64,000 nucleotides of DNA, taken from positions 1 through 64,000 of the forward strand of contig NZ_CAJPRT010000010.1 in NCBI RefSeq assembly GCF_905373215.1, written 5' to 3'. Positions 54,601-63,601 of this stretch are shown here, one piece after another. The translations under genes were made by a program, and so were the position numbers. The stretch's first letter is position 1. The number at the start of each line of letters is the position of its first letter. The stretch is from an uncultured Campylobacter sp. Its GTDB lineage: Bacteria > Campylobacterota > Campylobacteria > Campylobacterales > Campylobacteraceae. Under the pieces are notes generated by a model, which was not told the DNA's origin, ran no database searches, and was given only the letters and a program-made list of their open reading frames with translations.

Positions 54601-54789
54601 GCGCCGCGCGTCAAAGACGCACGATCGTGCTGCGTGCCAAAAGACAATGCGCGATCGCGCCGTACACCAAAAGACGATGCGCGATCGGCGCCGTGCGCCG
54701 CGGGCGCGATGCGAGGTTTGAGCCTTGCGCGGCAGACGAAGCATGCACGGCGCACGTAAATGCGAATAAATTTTAAAACGGAGAGATGA

Positions 54790-55950
54790 TTGAAAACCGA
54801 TAAATGGCTATATTACTTCACCTGCGCGCTCATTACGATTGGCATGATATTTTCGCTGTCACTGAGCTCATATACGGTGCTTCTGCTGGGTGCTACGCCA
54901 CTGCATTTTTTTTATCGTCAGTGCGCGGTGGGGATCGCCTGCATCGCGGTGATGTGGATCGTCTCGCGCGCCGATCCCGATAAATGCCTAACGCCAGTGT
55001 GCATGTCGCTTTTTGCGATAATGGGGATTTTGATGCTCGCGATGGGCTTTTTGCCCAAATCCCTGGTCGCCGACGTAAACGGCGCAGCGCGCTGGATCAG
55101 ACTGCCGTTTTTTAACCTCGCGCCGGTGGAATTTTTCAAGGTGGGCTTCATCTACTTTTTGGCGTGGAGCTTCTCGCGCAAGCTCGATCACTCCAAAAAA
55201 AGCATCGGGCGCGAGATCGCGACGCTGCTTCCATACGTAGCGCTTTTCGGCTTTGTGGTGATCCTAGTCGCCATCGTGCAAAACGATCTGGGGCAGGTCG
55301 CGGTACTGGGGCTTACGATGATTTTTATGTCGCTTTTTGCGGGCACGAGCTTCAAGCTCATCGGCTTTAGCTTTATGGGGATTTTGGGGCTTGCTTACGT
55401 TTTTATCGTCACGAGCGCGCACAGGGTCGATCGCGTGCGCTCGTGGTGGGGCGGCGTGCAGGATTTCGTGCTGTCGTTTATGTCGCCGGAGACTGCCGCG
55501 GGGCTGCGTATAGAGGATGCTAGCGCGCCGTATCAGGTCGGACACTCGCTAAATGCGATAAACAATGGCGAGTTTTTCGGGCAGGGGCTTGGGCTGGGAA
55601 GCTTTAAGCTCGGCTATCTGAGCGAGGTACATACCGACTTCGTGCTCGCAGGTATCGCCGAGGAGTGGGGATTTATCGGGATTTTGCTCATCGTGGCGCT
55701 ATTTTATGCGATGCTCTTTCGCATCTTTCAGACCGCGAGCAAGTCGCCGAATAACGTAAATTTCCTCTTTTGCCTGGGTATCGGCTTTATGTTTTTCTTT
55801 TCGTTCATTATCAATTCCTACGGCATCACGTCGATCTCGCCGGTAAAGGGCATCGCCGTGCCGTTTCTAAGTTACGGCGGCAGCCATCTGCTCGCGGCGT
55901 CGTTTGCGGTGGGGCTCGTTTTGATGGCGTCGAAAAGGGCGAAATTTTAA
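54790..55950 (+). CDS. ftsW: FtsW/RodA/SpoVE-family peptidoglycan polymerase
   Basis: 386 residues starting at TTG 54790, with ACGGAGAG at the right distance. The ATG four bases earlier opens only a five-codon frame. About ten membrane helices are visible. Family motifs include GAARWIRL, the invariant Asp region QNDLGQ, and the C-terminal SPVKGIAVPFLSYGGSHLLA. SEDS glycosyltransferases polymerise lipid II with a class B PBP. Adjacency to murG favours FtsW over RodA. Confidence 0.9.
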   Translation: MKTDKWLYYFTCALITIGMIFSLSLSSYTVLLLGATPLHFFYRQCAVGIACIAVMWIVSRADPDKCLTPVCMSLFAIMGILMLAMGFLPKSLVADVNGAARWIRLPFFNLAPVEFFKVGFIYFLAWSFSRKLDHSKKSIGREIATLLPYVALFGFVVILVAIVQNDLGQVAVLGLTMIFMSLFAGTSFKLIGFSFMGILGLAYVFIVTSAHRVDRVRSWWGGVQDFVLSFMSPETAAGLRIEDASAPYQVGHSLNAINNGEFFGQGLGLGSFKLGYLSEVHTDFVLAGIAEEWGFIGILLIVALFYAMLFRIFQTASKSPNNVNFLFCLGIGFMFFFSFIINSYGITSISPVKGIAVPFLSYGGSHLLAASFAVGLVLMASKRAKF

Positions 55951-56085
55951 AGCTTTTGCGGGCTTTAGGAGAGCGCGATTTAAATTTAGGCGTAAATTTA
56001 GAGCCGAATTGCGCTTAAAATTCTACGCCGAAGCGCGCCGAAGCTTAAATTTAAGCGCGAAATTTTATAAATTTAAAGGAAAAGT

Positions 56086-57099
56086 ATGGTCATAGCAATC
56101 AGCGGCGGCGGTACCGGCGGCCATCTGATAATCGCTAAAAATTTAGCCGCCCATCTTGCGAAGCAGGGCATCAGGGCGATCTTCATTGGCTCAAACCGCG
56201 GGCAGGATCGCGCGTGGTTTGAGGGTAGCGAGCTTTTCGCGCGCACCTATTTTCTGCAAAGCTCGGGCGTCATCGATAAAAAGGGATTTGCCAAGCTAGC
56301 CTCGCTGCTAAATATCCTGCGCCTTTCGCTTACGGCGCGTAAAATTTTAAAGCAAAACGGCGTCCGCGCGCTCATCAGTGTGGGCGGATACAGCTCGGCG
56401 CCCGCATCCATCGCGGCGATCCTTTCTGGCGTGCCGTTTTTTATCCATGAGCAAAACGCCGTTTGCGGACGGCTCAACCGCCTGCTAAGGCCCTTTGCGC
56501 GCGCGTTTTACAGCTCCTATGAAAAGCCCGCGTTCGCTTATCCGATCGCGGATATTTTTTTCGAGACGGCGCGGCCGCGCACGGCGCTTAAGAGGGTCAT
56601 CTTTTTGGGCGGCTCGCAGGGAGCGAGCTTTATCAACTCGCTTGCCGTGGAGCTTGCACCTAAGCTCTTGAGCCTCGGCTACGGCGTGATCCATCAGTGC
56701 GGCGAGCGCGAGTTTGAGCGCATCTCGCAGATCTACGCGCAGCAGGGCCTTGACGTGCAACTCGTGGGCTTTTGCAAAAACATGCACGAGCTCATCGCAA
56801 GCGCCGATCTTTGTGTCGGACGCAGCGGCGCCAGCACGCTGTGGGAGCTCTGTGCAAACGGTCTGCCTGCGATATTCGTGCCGTTTCCGTTCGCGGCGGC
56901 GGATCATCAGTTTTACAATGCGAAATTTCTTAAAGAGCGCGGACTTTGCGAAATCGTGCGTCAGCAGGACGCAAGCGGCGAGCGGATATTAGGCTTGATT
57001 GAGAGCTTCGACGTGGCGCGCGCGAGCAAAGGGCTGCTTGAGCTTGCGGATCGAAACGGCGCACAAGCGATAATTGACGACGTAATGAGTAAAATTTAA
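56086..57099 (+). CDS. murG: UDP-GlcNAc:lipid I N-acetylglucosaminyltransferase
   Basis: 337 residues. The N-terminal loop GGGTGGHL (6-13) and the C-terminal GRSGASTLWEL / PFPFAAADHQFYNAKFL motifs are diagnostic. It makes lipid II at the inner face of the membrane. It follows ftsW by ~135 bp. AAAGGAAAAG precedes the ATG. Confidence 0.96.
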   Translation: MVIAISGGGTGGHLIIAKNLAAHLAKQGIRAIFIGSNRGQDRAWFEGSELFARTYFLQSSGVIDKKGFAKLASLLNILRLSLTARKILKQNGVRALISVGGYSSAPASIAAILSGVPFFIHEQNAVCGRLNRLLRPFARAFYSSYEKPAFAYPIADIFFETARPRTALKRVIFLGGSQGASFINSLAVELAPKLLSLGYGVIHQCGEREFERISQIYAQQGLDVQLVGFCKNMHELIASADLCVGRSGASTLWELCANGLPAIFVPFPFAAADHQFYNAKFLKERGLCEIVRQQDASGERILGLIESFDVARASKGLLELADRNGAQAIIDDVMSKI

Positions 57100-57330
57100 A
57101 AGCGCGCCGGACAGTATGAGCTCGCGTAAATTTAAGGCGATCTCTGCGCGAGGCTTTAAATTTATTAAACCGATTAAATTTTACTTTTTATGTTTGTGTA
57201 AATTTGGCGCGGCGCTTGGGTTTGAGCAAAAATTTAAAATTTGTATGCTTGCTGAGCAAAGGACATCTTTTGATTTGCGCAAATTTAAACCCGCAAGCGC
57301 AATGCGCAAAAGTGCATTTGAGCCGTAAAA

Positions 57331-58242
57331 TTATCTGCGCCTAAAGCTGATTATCGCATCGTCGTTTTCTTGTTGATATTTTTCAAACAGAGCCTGATAT
57401 CTTTGCGATTTTGCCGGATCATTTGAATAAATTCCCACTAGAAAATAGCACGCCTCCGCAAATCGCAACTCGCACGATCGCTCAAAGTATCGCGTACCCG
57501 CTTCTTTGTCGTCATCATCAAAATACGCGACGTAACCGAACATAAAGCAGCCTTGGCCGTTACCGAGCTTGCATGCTTTTTTATACAGTTTTCTGCTCTC
57601 TTGCGAATCTCTATCTTCGTAGCCTGCGAGTCTCGTGCAGCTTTCGCCGCCGTTAAGCTCGTAGCAGCCTTTTTTAAGCAGATCTTTGGCGCCCTCTTGC
57701 GAAATTTCGCCATTTAGTAGCAGTAGGCTCGAAAGCACGGCGCAGGCATCGCTGTCTCCGCCGTCGCAATCTTCGCGAAATCTTACGGGATTTTTCATTT
57801 TTAAAGTACCGTCTTTGGTGCGAATAGAAATTTCTTTAGGATTTTTATTCGCGTCTTCGTTTGCTTGATTGGTCGGAATTCGGGTTTCGTTCAAAATTTC
57901 TGTGCGAAAAGGCGCTTTTATCGCTATAAAAATAGCGATTATACATACGATGATGAGAGGGAGTATTTTCGGCGTAGATTGATTATTGCGTGGAGTGCGG
58001 AGGTCTGCGTCTTTGATCGATTGCTCACCCATTAAAGTAACGACGGAGGGCTTGGTGCTCGGTTTTTGGCTTAAATTTGCGGCTGAACCTGCGCCTGATT
58101 TTTCGGCTAAATTTACAGCGACGTCTATATTTAGATCTGCATTAGCATCCGTTTCGCAGATATTTTCATTTGGGCTTTTTAAATTTTTACCCCGCTTTTC
58201 TCTCAGCTCATTTATGCGTTGTATAATTTCTTCGTTATTCAA
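57331..58242 (-). CDS. Membrane-anchored Sel1-repeat protein, Hcp-like
   Basis: 303 residues. A cytoplasmic or signal-anchor N-terminus (1-92) with low-complexity Asp/Asn/Ala/Ser is followed by one membrane helix (93-111) and a C-terminal set of about four Sel1 repeats. Each repeat carries a Cys pair separated by 6-8 residues (CDGGDSDAC, CYELNGGESC, CKLGNGQGC, CELRFAEAC), which is the disulphide pattern of the Helicobacter cysteine-rich proteins. It is probably exposed to the periplasm. Function unknown; relatives bind peptidoglycan fragments or act in protein-protein contacts. Confidence 0.78.
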   Translation of the reverse strand: MNNEEIIQRINELREKRGKNLKSPNENICETDANADLNIDVAVNLAEKSGAGSAANLSQKPSTKPSVVTLMGEQSIKDADLRTPRNNQSTPKILPLIIVCIIAIFIAIKAPFRTEILNETRIPTNQANEDANKNPKEISIRTKDGTLKMKNPVRFREDCDGGDSDACAVLSSLLLLNGEISQEGAKDLLKKGCYELNGGESCTRLAGYEDRDSQESRKLYKKACKLGNGQGCFMFGYVAYFDDDDKEAGTRYFERSCELRFAEACYFLVGIYSNDPAKSQRYQALFEKYQQENDDAIISFRRR

Positions 58243-58518
58243 ATGAAATCCTTTTTGCTAGATAAATTTTGCTAGTAGGTTAACCTCTGAGTTTTATCAT
58301 CAAAATCGCATCAGCATCAAGAGGAATTATATCATCTTGTTTTGAATTTTTCAAAAAAGATGACAAGAAAAATCCGCAAATTTGGTGTAAATGCGCCGTC
58401 AAATTCGGATCGGTTATCGCCGGTATCATCTGCAGATAGGTTTAAATTTTATATACTTCGAACGCGCATAAATTTACAAAACTTGATAGGATTCATATCA
58501 AGTTTATTTATTCTACTA

Positions 58519-58547
58519 TTGACAATATTAGCACTCCATGATATAAT
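58519..58547 (+). promoter_or_regulatory. Promoter of htpG
   Basis: TTGACA (58519-58524), a 17-nt spacer and TATAAT (58542-58547), 30 nt before the htpG ATG. Consensus strength; it is overlapped by the CIRCE-like operator. Confidence 0.8.
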
Positions 58548-58554
58548 GTGCCAA
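58528..58554 (+). promoter_or_regulatory. CIRCE-like operator, predicted HrcA site
   Basis: TTAGCACTC-N9-ATGTGCCAA. The left half is identical to the CIRCE consensus, the right half matches GAGTGCTAA at 6 of 9, and the 9-nt spacer is exact. It covers the spacer and -10 box of the htpG promoter. HrcA is the usual ligand; its gene is outside the window. Confidence 0.68.
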
Positions 58555-58576
58555 TTTTATCAAAAAGGACCGCATA

Positions 58577-60418
58577 ATGGCAAAGAAAAAATTTAAGACC
58601 GAAGTGAATGATCTGCTAAATTTGATGATCCATTCGCTTTATTCAAACAAGGAAATTTTCCTGCGCGAGCTCATCTCAAACGCAAGCGACGCGCTGGATA
58701 AATTAAACTACCTAAGCCTTACGAATGACGATTACAAGGCGCTTTCGTATGTGCCGCGCATCGATATAAAGATCGACAAAGAGGCCAAAACGCTAAGCAT
58801 CGGCGACAACGGCATCGGTATGGACGAGGCCGAGCTCGAGAGCAATCTAGGCACTATTGCGCGCAGTGGCACGAAGGGCTTTATGGCGAGCCTTAGCGGC
58901 GATGCGGCGAAGGACAGCAACCTCATTGGACAGTTCGGCGTCGGGTTTTATTCGGCGTTTATGGTAGCGGATCATATCGAGGTGATCAGCCGCAAGCCGC
59001 TCTCACAGGACGGCTATAAATGGAGCAGCGACGCGAGTAACTACGCGATCGAAAAGGTGCAAAAGGAGGACTTCGGCACGACGATAATTCTGCATATGAA
59101 AGATGAGGAGTTTTTGGACGAATATAGGCTAGAAGGCATCATCAAAAAATACTCAAACCACATCCCCTATCCGATCTTTATGGATAAGGAAGAATACGTG
59201 CCTGCGCAAAAAGAGGGCGAGCAGGGACATAGCGAAGTTAAAAACGTCCAGATCAACCGCGCGAGCGCACTTTGGCAGCTGCCGAAAAGCAGCCTAAAGC
59301 CGGGCGATTACAATGAATTTTACAAGCAGATCAGCCACGACAGCGGCGATCCGCTGTTTTATATCCACACCAAGGCCGAGGGCACGCACGAGTACACGAC
59401 GCTTTTTTACGTGCCGAGCAGCGAGCCTTTCGATCTATACCGCGTCGATTATCAAAGCGGCGTGAAGCTCTACGTCAAGCGCGTTTTCATCACCGACGAC
59501 GCCAAAGAGCTGCTGCCTAGCTACCTGCGCTTCGTGCGCGGCATAATGGACGTCGAGGATCTGCCGCTAAACGTAAGCCGCGAAATTTTACAAGAAAATC
59601 GAATTCTAGCCTACGTCCGCGAACAAAGCGTCAAAAAAATTCTATCCGAGCTAGAAAAGCTTTTGCAGAACGATCGCGAAAAATACATAAAATTTTACGA
59701 ATTATTCGGCAAGGTTTTGAAAGAGGGGCTTTACGGTTTCGGCGCAAACAAAGAGGAAATTTTAAAGCTATGCCTTTTCAAATCAAATTTGCGAGACGGC
59801 CTCATCACGTTTAGCGAGTATAAGGAAAAAATGAAAGAGGGTCAAAAGGAGATCTATTATATCGCGGGAAACAGCGCTGCGATGCTTAAAAGCTCGCCTC
59901 TAATCGAGAAATTTAACGCCGAGGGCACGGAGGTGTTGCTCTGCGACGATGAGATCGATACGATCGTGATGCCGGGCGTTTTTGAGTTTGATAAGACGTC
60001 TGTAAAAAACGCGACTTCGATCAAACAGGAGGCTTCGGGCGACGATGCCGCGACGCCGCAAGCCAAAGAGATCGCCGCAAAGATCAAAGAAATTTTAGGC
60101 GAACGCGTCAAGGACGTTAAAATTTCATCGCGTCTAAGCGGCTCGCTTTCCTGCCTTGTTTTTGACGAGAACGATCCCGATTTTGCGACGCAGCAGCTAC
60201 TTAAGCAGATGGGAGGTCGCAATCTGCCGCCTGTAAAGCCGATTTTGGAGATCAACGCAGATCATGAGATCATCAAAAAGCTGCAGTCCGATAAACTGAT
60301 GCTGCCGCAAGTAGCCGAGATAATCTACGATCTGGCGCGCCTTAGCGAGGGGCAGGAGCTGGAAAATCCGAGCGAGTTTATTAAAAACGTAAACGAGCTA
60401 ATCGCAAAGGCTCTATAA
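58577..60418 (+). CDS. htpG: HtpG, Hsp90-family chaperone
   Basis: 613 residues. The N-terminal GHKL ATPase has LRELISNASDALDKL, DNGIGM (about 78-83) and GQFGVGFYSAF. The middle domain has EDLPLNVSREILQ, and a C-terminal dimerisation domain follows. It remodels client proteins with DnaK. It is a single-gene transcript with a strong promoter and a heat-shock operator. The downstream 436 bp show no clear terminator that I can single out. Confidence 0.97.
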   Translation: MAKKKFKTEVNDLLNLMIHSLYSNKEIFLRELISNASDALDKLNYLSLTNDDYKALSYVPRIDIKIDKEAKTLSIGDNGIGMDEAELESNLGTIARSGTKGFMASLSGDAAKDSNLIGQFGVGFYSAFMVADHIEVISRKPLSQDGYKWSSDASNYAIEKVQKEDFGTTIILHMKDEEFLDEYRLEGIIKKYSNHIPYPIFMDKEEYVPAQKEGEQGHSEVKNVQINRASALWQLPKSSLKPGDYNEFYKQISHDSGDPLFYIHTKAEGTHEYTTLFYVPSSEPFDLYRVDYQSGVKLYVKRVFITDDAKELLPSYLRFVRGIMDVEDLPLNVSREILQENRILAYVREQSVKKILSELEKLLQNDREKYIKFYELFGKVLKEGLYGFGANKEEILKLCLFKSNLRDGLITFSEYKEKMKEGQKEIYYIAGNSAAMLKSSPLIEKFNAEGTEVLLCDDEIDTIVMPGVFEFDKTSVKNATSIKQEASGDDAATPQAKEIAAKIKEILGERVKDVKISSRLSGSLSCLVFDENDPDFATQQLLKQMGGRNLPPVKPILEINADHEIIKKLQSDKLMLPQVAEIIYDLARLSEGQELENPSEFIKNVNELIAKAL

Positions 60419-60854
60419 ATTTAGAGCTTCGATCGCTACCTAAATTCCGCGCGGCTGCATAGGCTGTATAAATCTATGGAGTCGCGCTTTAAATTTAAAA
60501 AGAAATTTTAGCTTGCAAACTTCACCGCGCTTTCTAAATTTTAAAATTTAAAAGCGGCGAAATTTCACCCTTTGATTTCAGTAAAATTCTATCCGGCGGC
60601 TCGGTTTGGCGTTTTTGAAATTTTGAGGTTTTGATCGCTTTTATCCGCGAGTCGAGGTCGGGGCGCAAGCCAAAAATTTTCGTCAAATCATAAAATCATA
60701 AATCGAGCGATAAATTTCACTATTCATTAATTTAATCTTTACAAAGTTGCGTAATTTTATTTTTAATTTCCCCCTTTTTTATCGCAAACAGCGAGATTGT
60801 TTGATATAATTCATTTTATAAATATTTGTAAATCTTTATGAAAGGAGATTACGA
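60419..60854. other. Intergenic region between htpG and the porin gene
   Basis: About 440 bp, AT-rich, with AAATTT words. Contains the porin promoter at its right end; no gene is seen. Confidence 0.5.
60805..60810 (+). promoter_or_regulatory. -10 element of the porin gene
   Basis: TATAAT, 45 nt before the ATG, preceded by TTTG and a T-tract ~25 nt further upstream. No good -35 box, as usual in the genus. Confidence 0.55.
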
Positions 60855-62246
60855 ATGAAACTCATCAAACTAAGTTTAGCTGCGGCGGTTTGCGCATGTG
60901 CGGTATCCTCGCTAAGCGCGGCGGATAGCGTAGCCGAGGCGATCACTAACGGTAAGCTTGGCGGAACGGTAAAGACCACTTACGCCAATAAAACCGTAGA
61001 CAATAGAGGCGAAGCCGCTACGGGCGATAACGACTACGAGGCATTCGGCGTGGGTCTTGAGCTCGGATATGTCACCGATCCTCTTTATGGCTTTAGAATA
61101 GGGCTTACCGGGCAAGGCTGGTTGATGCCGTATCACGTAGGCTCAAGCAATAAGACCGCCTACGATAAGGAGTGGTATACCAAGGGTGCGGTATTATCTG
61201 AATTATACCTAGGATACGGCATAGGAAATACCGATATAAAGGCGGGTAGACAATATGTCGTTACTCCGCTGGTAGCAGGCAACTATACGAGGGCGTTTAA
61301 AGAAGCTTTCGAGGGCGTAGCGATATCTAATAAAGATATCCCCGATACTACCTTGTGGGGCGGATGGTTTTATAAATTCCAAGGAAGGAGTAAAACCGCT
61401 ATGGGCGCTCCGGCAGGCGAAGGAAAGGCTCCTTTATTTAAAGATAGGGTGATTCTGGGTAATATGACCGGTCCGGTCGCCGTAAAATTTGAAAATATCT
61501 TCTCCGCATATGTTCAAAACAAATCCTTGCCTTATACTACTTTAACCGGCGCTTACGCAGCGGTAACGGACGTAAAACCCGCTAACGCATTAAAAGACGG
61601 CGACGTTAGCTTGTATCTTGCCGAGGCAAATGTAAAAGTGCCGGTAGGCGAGATTTTAAAGCTGGGATTTGATCTTAACTATAAAGGCTCGCGCGTAGAC
61701 GGAGGGCTGGAGCCAAGAAGGCTTGACGGCGATATGTTCGGTGCAAGAGTATCGGTTAGCGAGTTTTTCGGATTCGGCCTATCGTATGCCTATACGACCG
61801 TTAGCGATGATGATGCCGTTATTTTGGGCGTCGGCAACGGCCCTGGATCATACACCGCTCTGCCTATTAGAGGTCCGTTCGTCTTTACAGGATATGCGGG
61901 TATGGATACGCACAAGGTCGTGCTTGATTACAACTTCGGCGCTATCGGCCTGGATGGCTTCAAAACCGCGCTACACTACGTAAAAGGCGATCAAGACAGA
62001 GTAGGCGGCACGAATAATATCAATGCTAGCGGGGCTGCGGGTCAAAGGGTCGGCACTAGCATGGACGTAGAGGGCTGGGCGGTAACGGCAAACTACGCTC
62101 CTAAGGCCGTGAAGGGGCTAAGCTTGGGCGTAACTTACACTGCGCTTGAGAGGAGCGATCACTACGCTAGCGGCGTAAATAGAAAGTTCGACGAGAACGA
62201 GATATGGTTACAAGCAGCGTATAAATTTGATCTAAGCGGCGACTAA
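60855..62246 (+). CDS. OprD-family outer-membrane porin
   Basis: 463 residues with a signal peptide (1-22, ending SAA). The mature protein alternates polar and hydrophobic residues in about 16-18 strands and ends in an aromatic strand (WLQAAYKFDL). The region near RQYVVTPLVAGNYTRAFKEAFEGVAISN resembles OprD-type porins of Campylobacter. It probably lets amino acids, small peptides or organic acids through. AAAGGAGAT precedes the ATG. The substrate is unknown. Confidence 0.85.
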   Translation: MKLIKLSLAAAVCACAVSSLSAADSVAEAITNGKLGGTVKTTYANKTVDNRGEAATGDNDYEAFGVGLELGYVTDPLYGFRIGLTGQGWLMPYHVGSSNKTAYDKEWYTKGAVLSELYLGYGIGNTDIKAGRQYVVTPLVAGNYTRAFKEAFEGVAISNKDIPDTTLWGGWFYKFQGRSKTAMGAPAGEGKAPLFKDRVILGNMTGPVAVKFENIFSAYVQNKSLPYTTLTGAYAAVTDVKPANALKDGDVSLYLAEANVKVPVGEILKLGFDLNYKGSRVDGGLEPRRLDGDMFGARVSVSEFFGFGLSYAYTTVSDDDAVILGVGNGPGSYTALPIRGPFVFTGYAGMDTHKVVLDYNFGAIGLDGFKTALHYVKGDQDRVGGTNNINASGAAGQRVGTSMDVEGWAVTANYAPKAVKGLSLGVTYTALERSDHYASGVNRKFDENEIWLQAAYKFDLSGD

Positions 62247-62929
62247 AATTTTAAAGAGTGGAGTATTTTCCGCTCTTTCTCATCTGCATTATTTTGCCTT
62301 GTATATGACGCAAAAAGAGCGTTAAATCCGAAAAATTTACTCTTTACCATCTGCATTATCAAACGGGCTTGCGCTTGATAAATATTTCATCCGAACTTCT
62401 TAAATTTAAACATGGCTTTTAAAATTTAATGCAGCAAGGGCTAAATTTAGACGATAAATTTACAAGATAGATTGGCGAAATTTCAAATTTATTCAATCCG
62501 CTCCGCGAAATTTTAAAATTCTAAAACCTGCTATTTAAATTTAACGTAGCTATTTAATCTAGTAAAATTTCATCAGCATTTTACCGCAAGCAGACCATCG
62601 GCAAACTGATTTGTCTTTAAGGTCTTACAGGCATTGACTGCGCCCTAGAGTTAGAGTAGACGGTGCTGAGATATTAAAAAAAAGCGATGATTTTTGCGCA
62701 GCTTCTTTCGGTAAAATTTTAAATTTAGATAAATTTTAAAAGCTCACCCGTAAAGAGAAAAGAGATGAGAAGGGATAAAATTTTGCTCGTCGGATCAAGC
62801 GGGATAAATTTGACCCCGCTAAATTTAAACCGCCGCAGATTAAATCGAAGCCCAAAATTTGAGTTTTAAATTTAATCCGCGGCGGAGTGTGAATTGAAGC
62901 GTGAATTGAACGCTTACAATCTCAAAGCG
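62247..62929. other. Gene-free region between porin and cytochrome genes
   Basis: About 680 bp between convergent genes. Beyond the hairpin, AT-rich words dominate; no gene or RNA was recognised. Confidence 0.5.
62253..62283 (+). terminator. Probable terminator of the porin gene
   Basis: AAAGAGTGGA pairs with TCCGCTCTTT (one G-U pair) over a 6-nt loop just after the stop. The following CTCAT is a poor T-tract. Confidence 0.5.
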
Positions 62930-63601
62930 TTATTTCTTCGCGCTAGAAGCATCCATAAAGGCCTGCTCTTCGGCGCTTGGTTTATACTCGTCGCCAAAAA
63001 ATTCCTTCTTAGCCTTGATCTTTTCCTGCATCATCTTCTTTTCGTAAATTTTATATGTCGGTCGCCAGTACTCCAGGTAGTTGCGAAGCCCGATGCCGTG
63101 GCCCGCGCTTACGTGGCAGCTCGCGCATTTGAGCTCGCGCTCGGTGCCTAGGAGCTTTTTGTAGTGCGCGTGCATGCGTTGCGCCTGCTCGGAGATGATC
63201 TTGCTGTCGATCACGGTGGCGTGGCAGCTCGTGCAGCCGTTGTCAAACACATAGTGCTCGCGGTTTTCGCGCCTTTTATTCCAATCAAATTTTTCGGGCT
63301 CGTCGAAGAAGTGCGAGTAGCCCTCCAGCACGCCGTTTTTGGCCTTTTGATAGACGTATTTTACGATATTGTCGTGCGGTAGGTGGCAGTCGACGCATTT
63401 GGCTTTGATGCCCGTTTTGCCCTTGCCCGAGTGGACGTCGTCTTGATAGGCGATCACCATCGGATCCATCTCATGGCATACGTCGCAGAATTTATCGGTG
63501 CTTGTTTTCTCAAGCGCATAATGCACCGGCACGACGACGAAAAAGCCTATAATACCGCTTATTAAGATGATAAGCGCTAGTAATTTTTTAGAAATTCTCA
63601 T
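62930..63601 (-). CDS. fccC: NapC/NrfH-type tetraheme quinol dehydrogenase (FccC-like)
   Basis: 223 residues from the ATG at 63601 (MRISKKLLALI); the frame stays open upstream but that part is the end of the next cytochrome gene in another frame. One N-terminal membrane helix (about 7-27) is followed by four CxxCH heme sites: CDVCH, CVDCH, CTSCH and CASCH. Such proteins take electrons from menaquinol and pass them to periplasmic reductases. Overlapping a tetraheme cytochrome gene, it matches FccC of the Wolinella fccABC set; that identification is inference. NrfH is the main alternative. Confidence 0.8.
   Translation of the reverse strand: MRISKKLLALIILISGIIGFFVVVPVHYALEKTSTDKFCDVCHEMDPMVIAYQDDVHSGKGKTGIKAKCVDCHLPHDNIVKYVYQKAKNGVLEGYSHFFDEPEKFDWNKRRENREHYVFDNGCTSCHATVIDSKIISEQAQRMHAHYKKLLGTERELKCASCHVSAGHGIGLRNYLEYWRPTYKIYEKKMMQEKIKAKKEFFGDEYKPSAEEQAFMDASSAKK

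Larger units (their letters stand above)
53306..54785. other. 1.5-kb non-coding region between ftsK and ftsW, built of degenerate repeats
   Basis: The left part (53306-53484) is a regular array of 32-bp period. The right part (54271-54720) contains degenerate units of ~90 bp and then ~30 bp. The middle has GC-rich sequence with Cys/Arg-rich open frames in several directions (for example 53794-54213) but no ribosome sites or family features. I regard it as non-coding. Confidence 0.55.
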
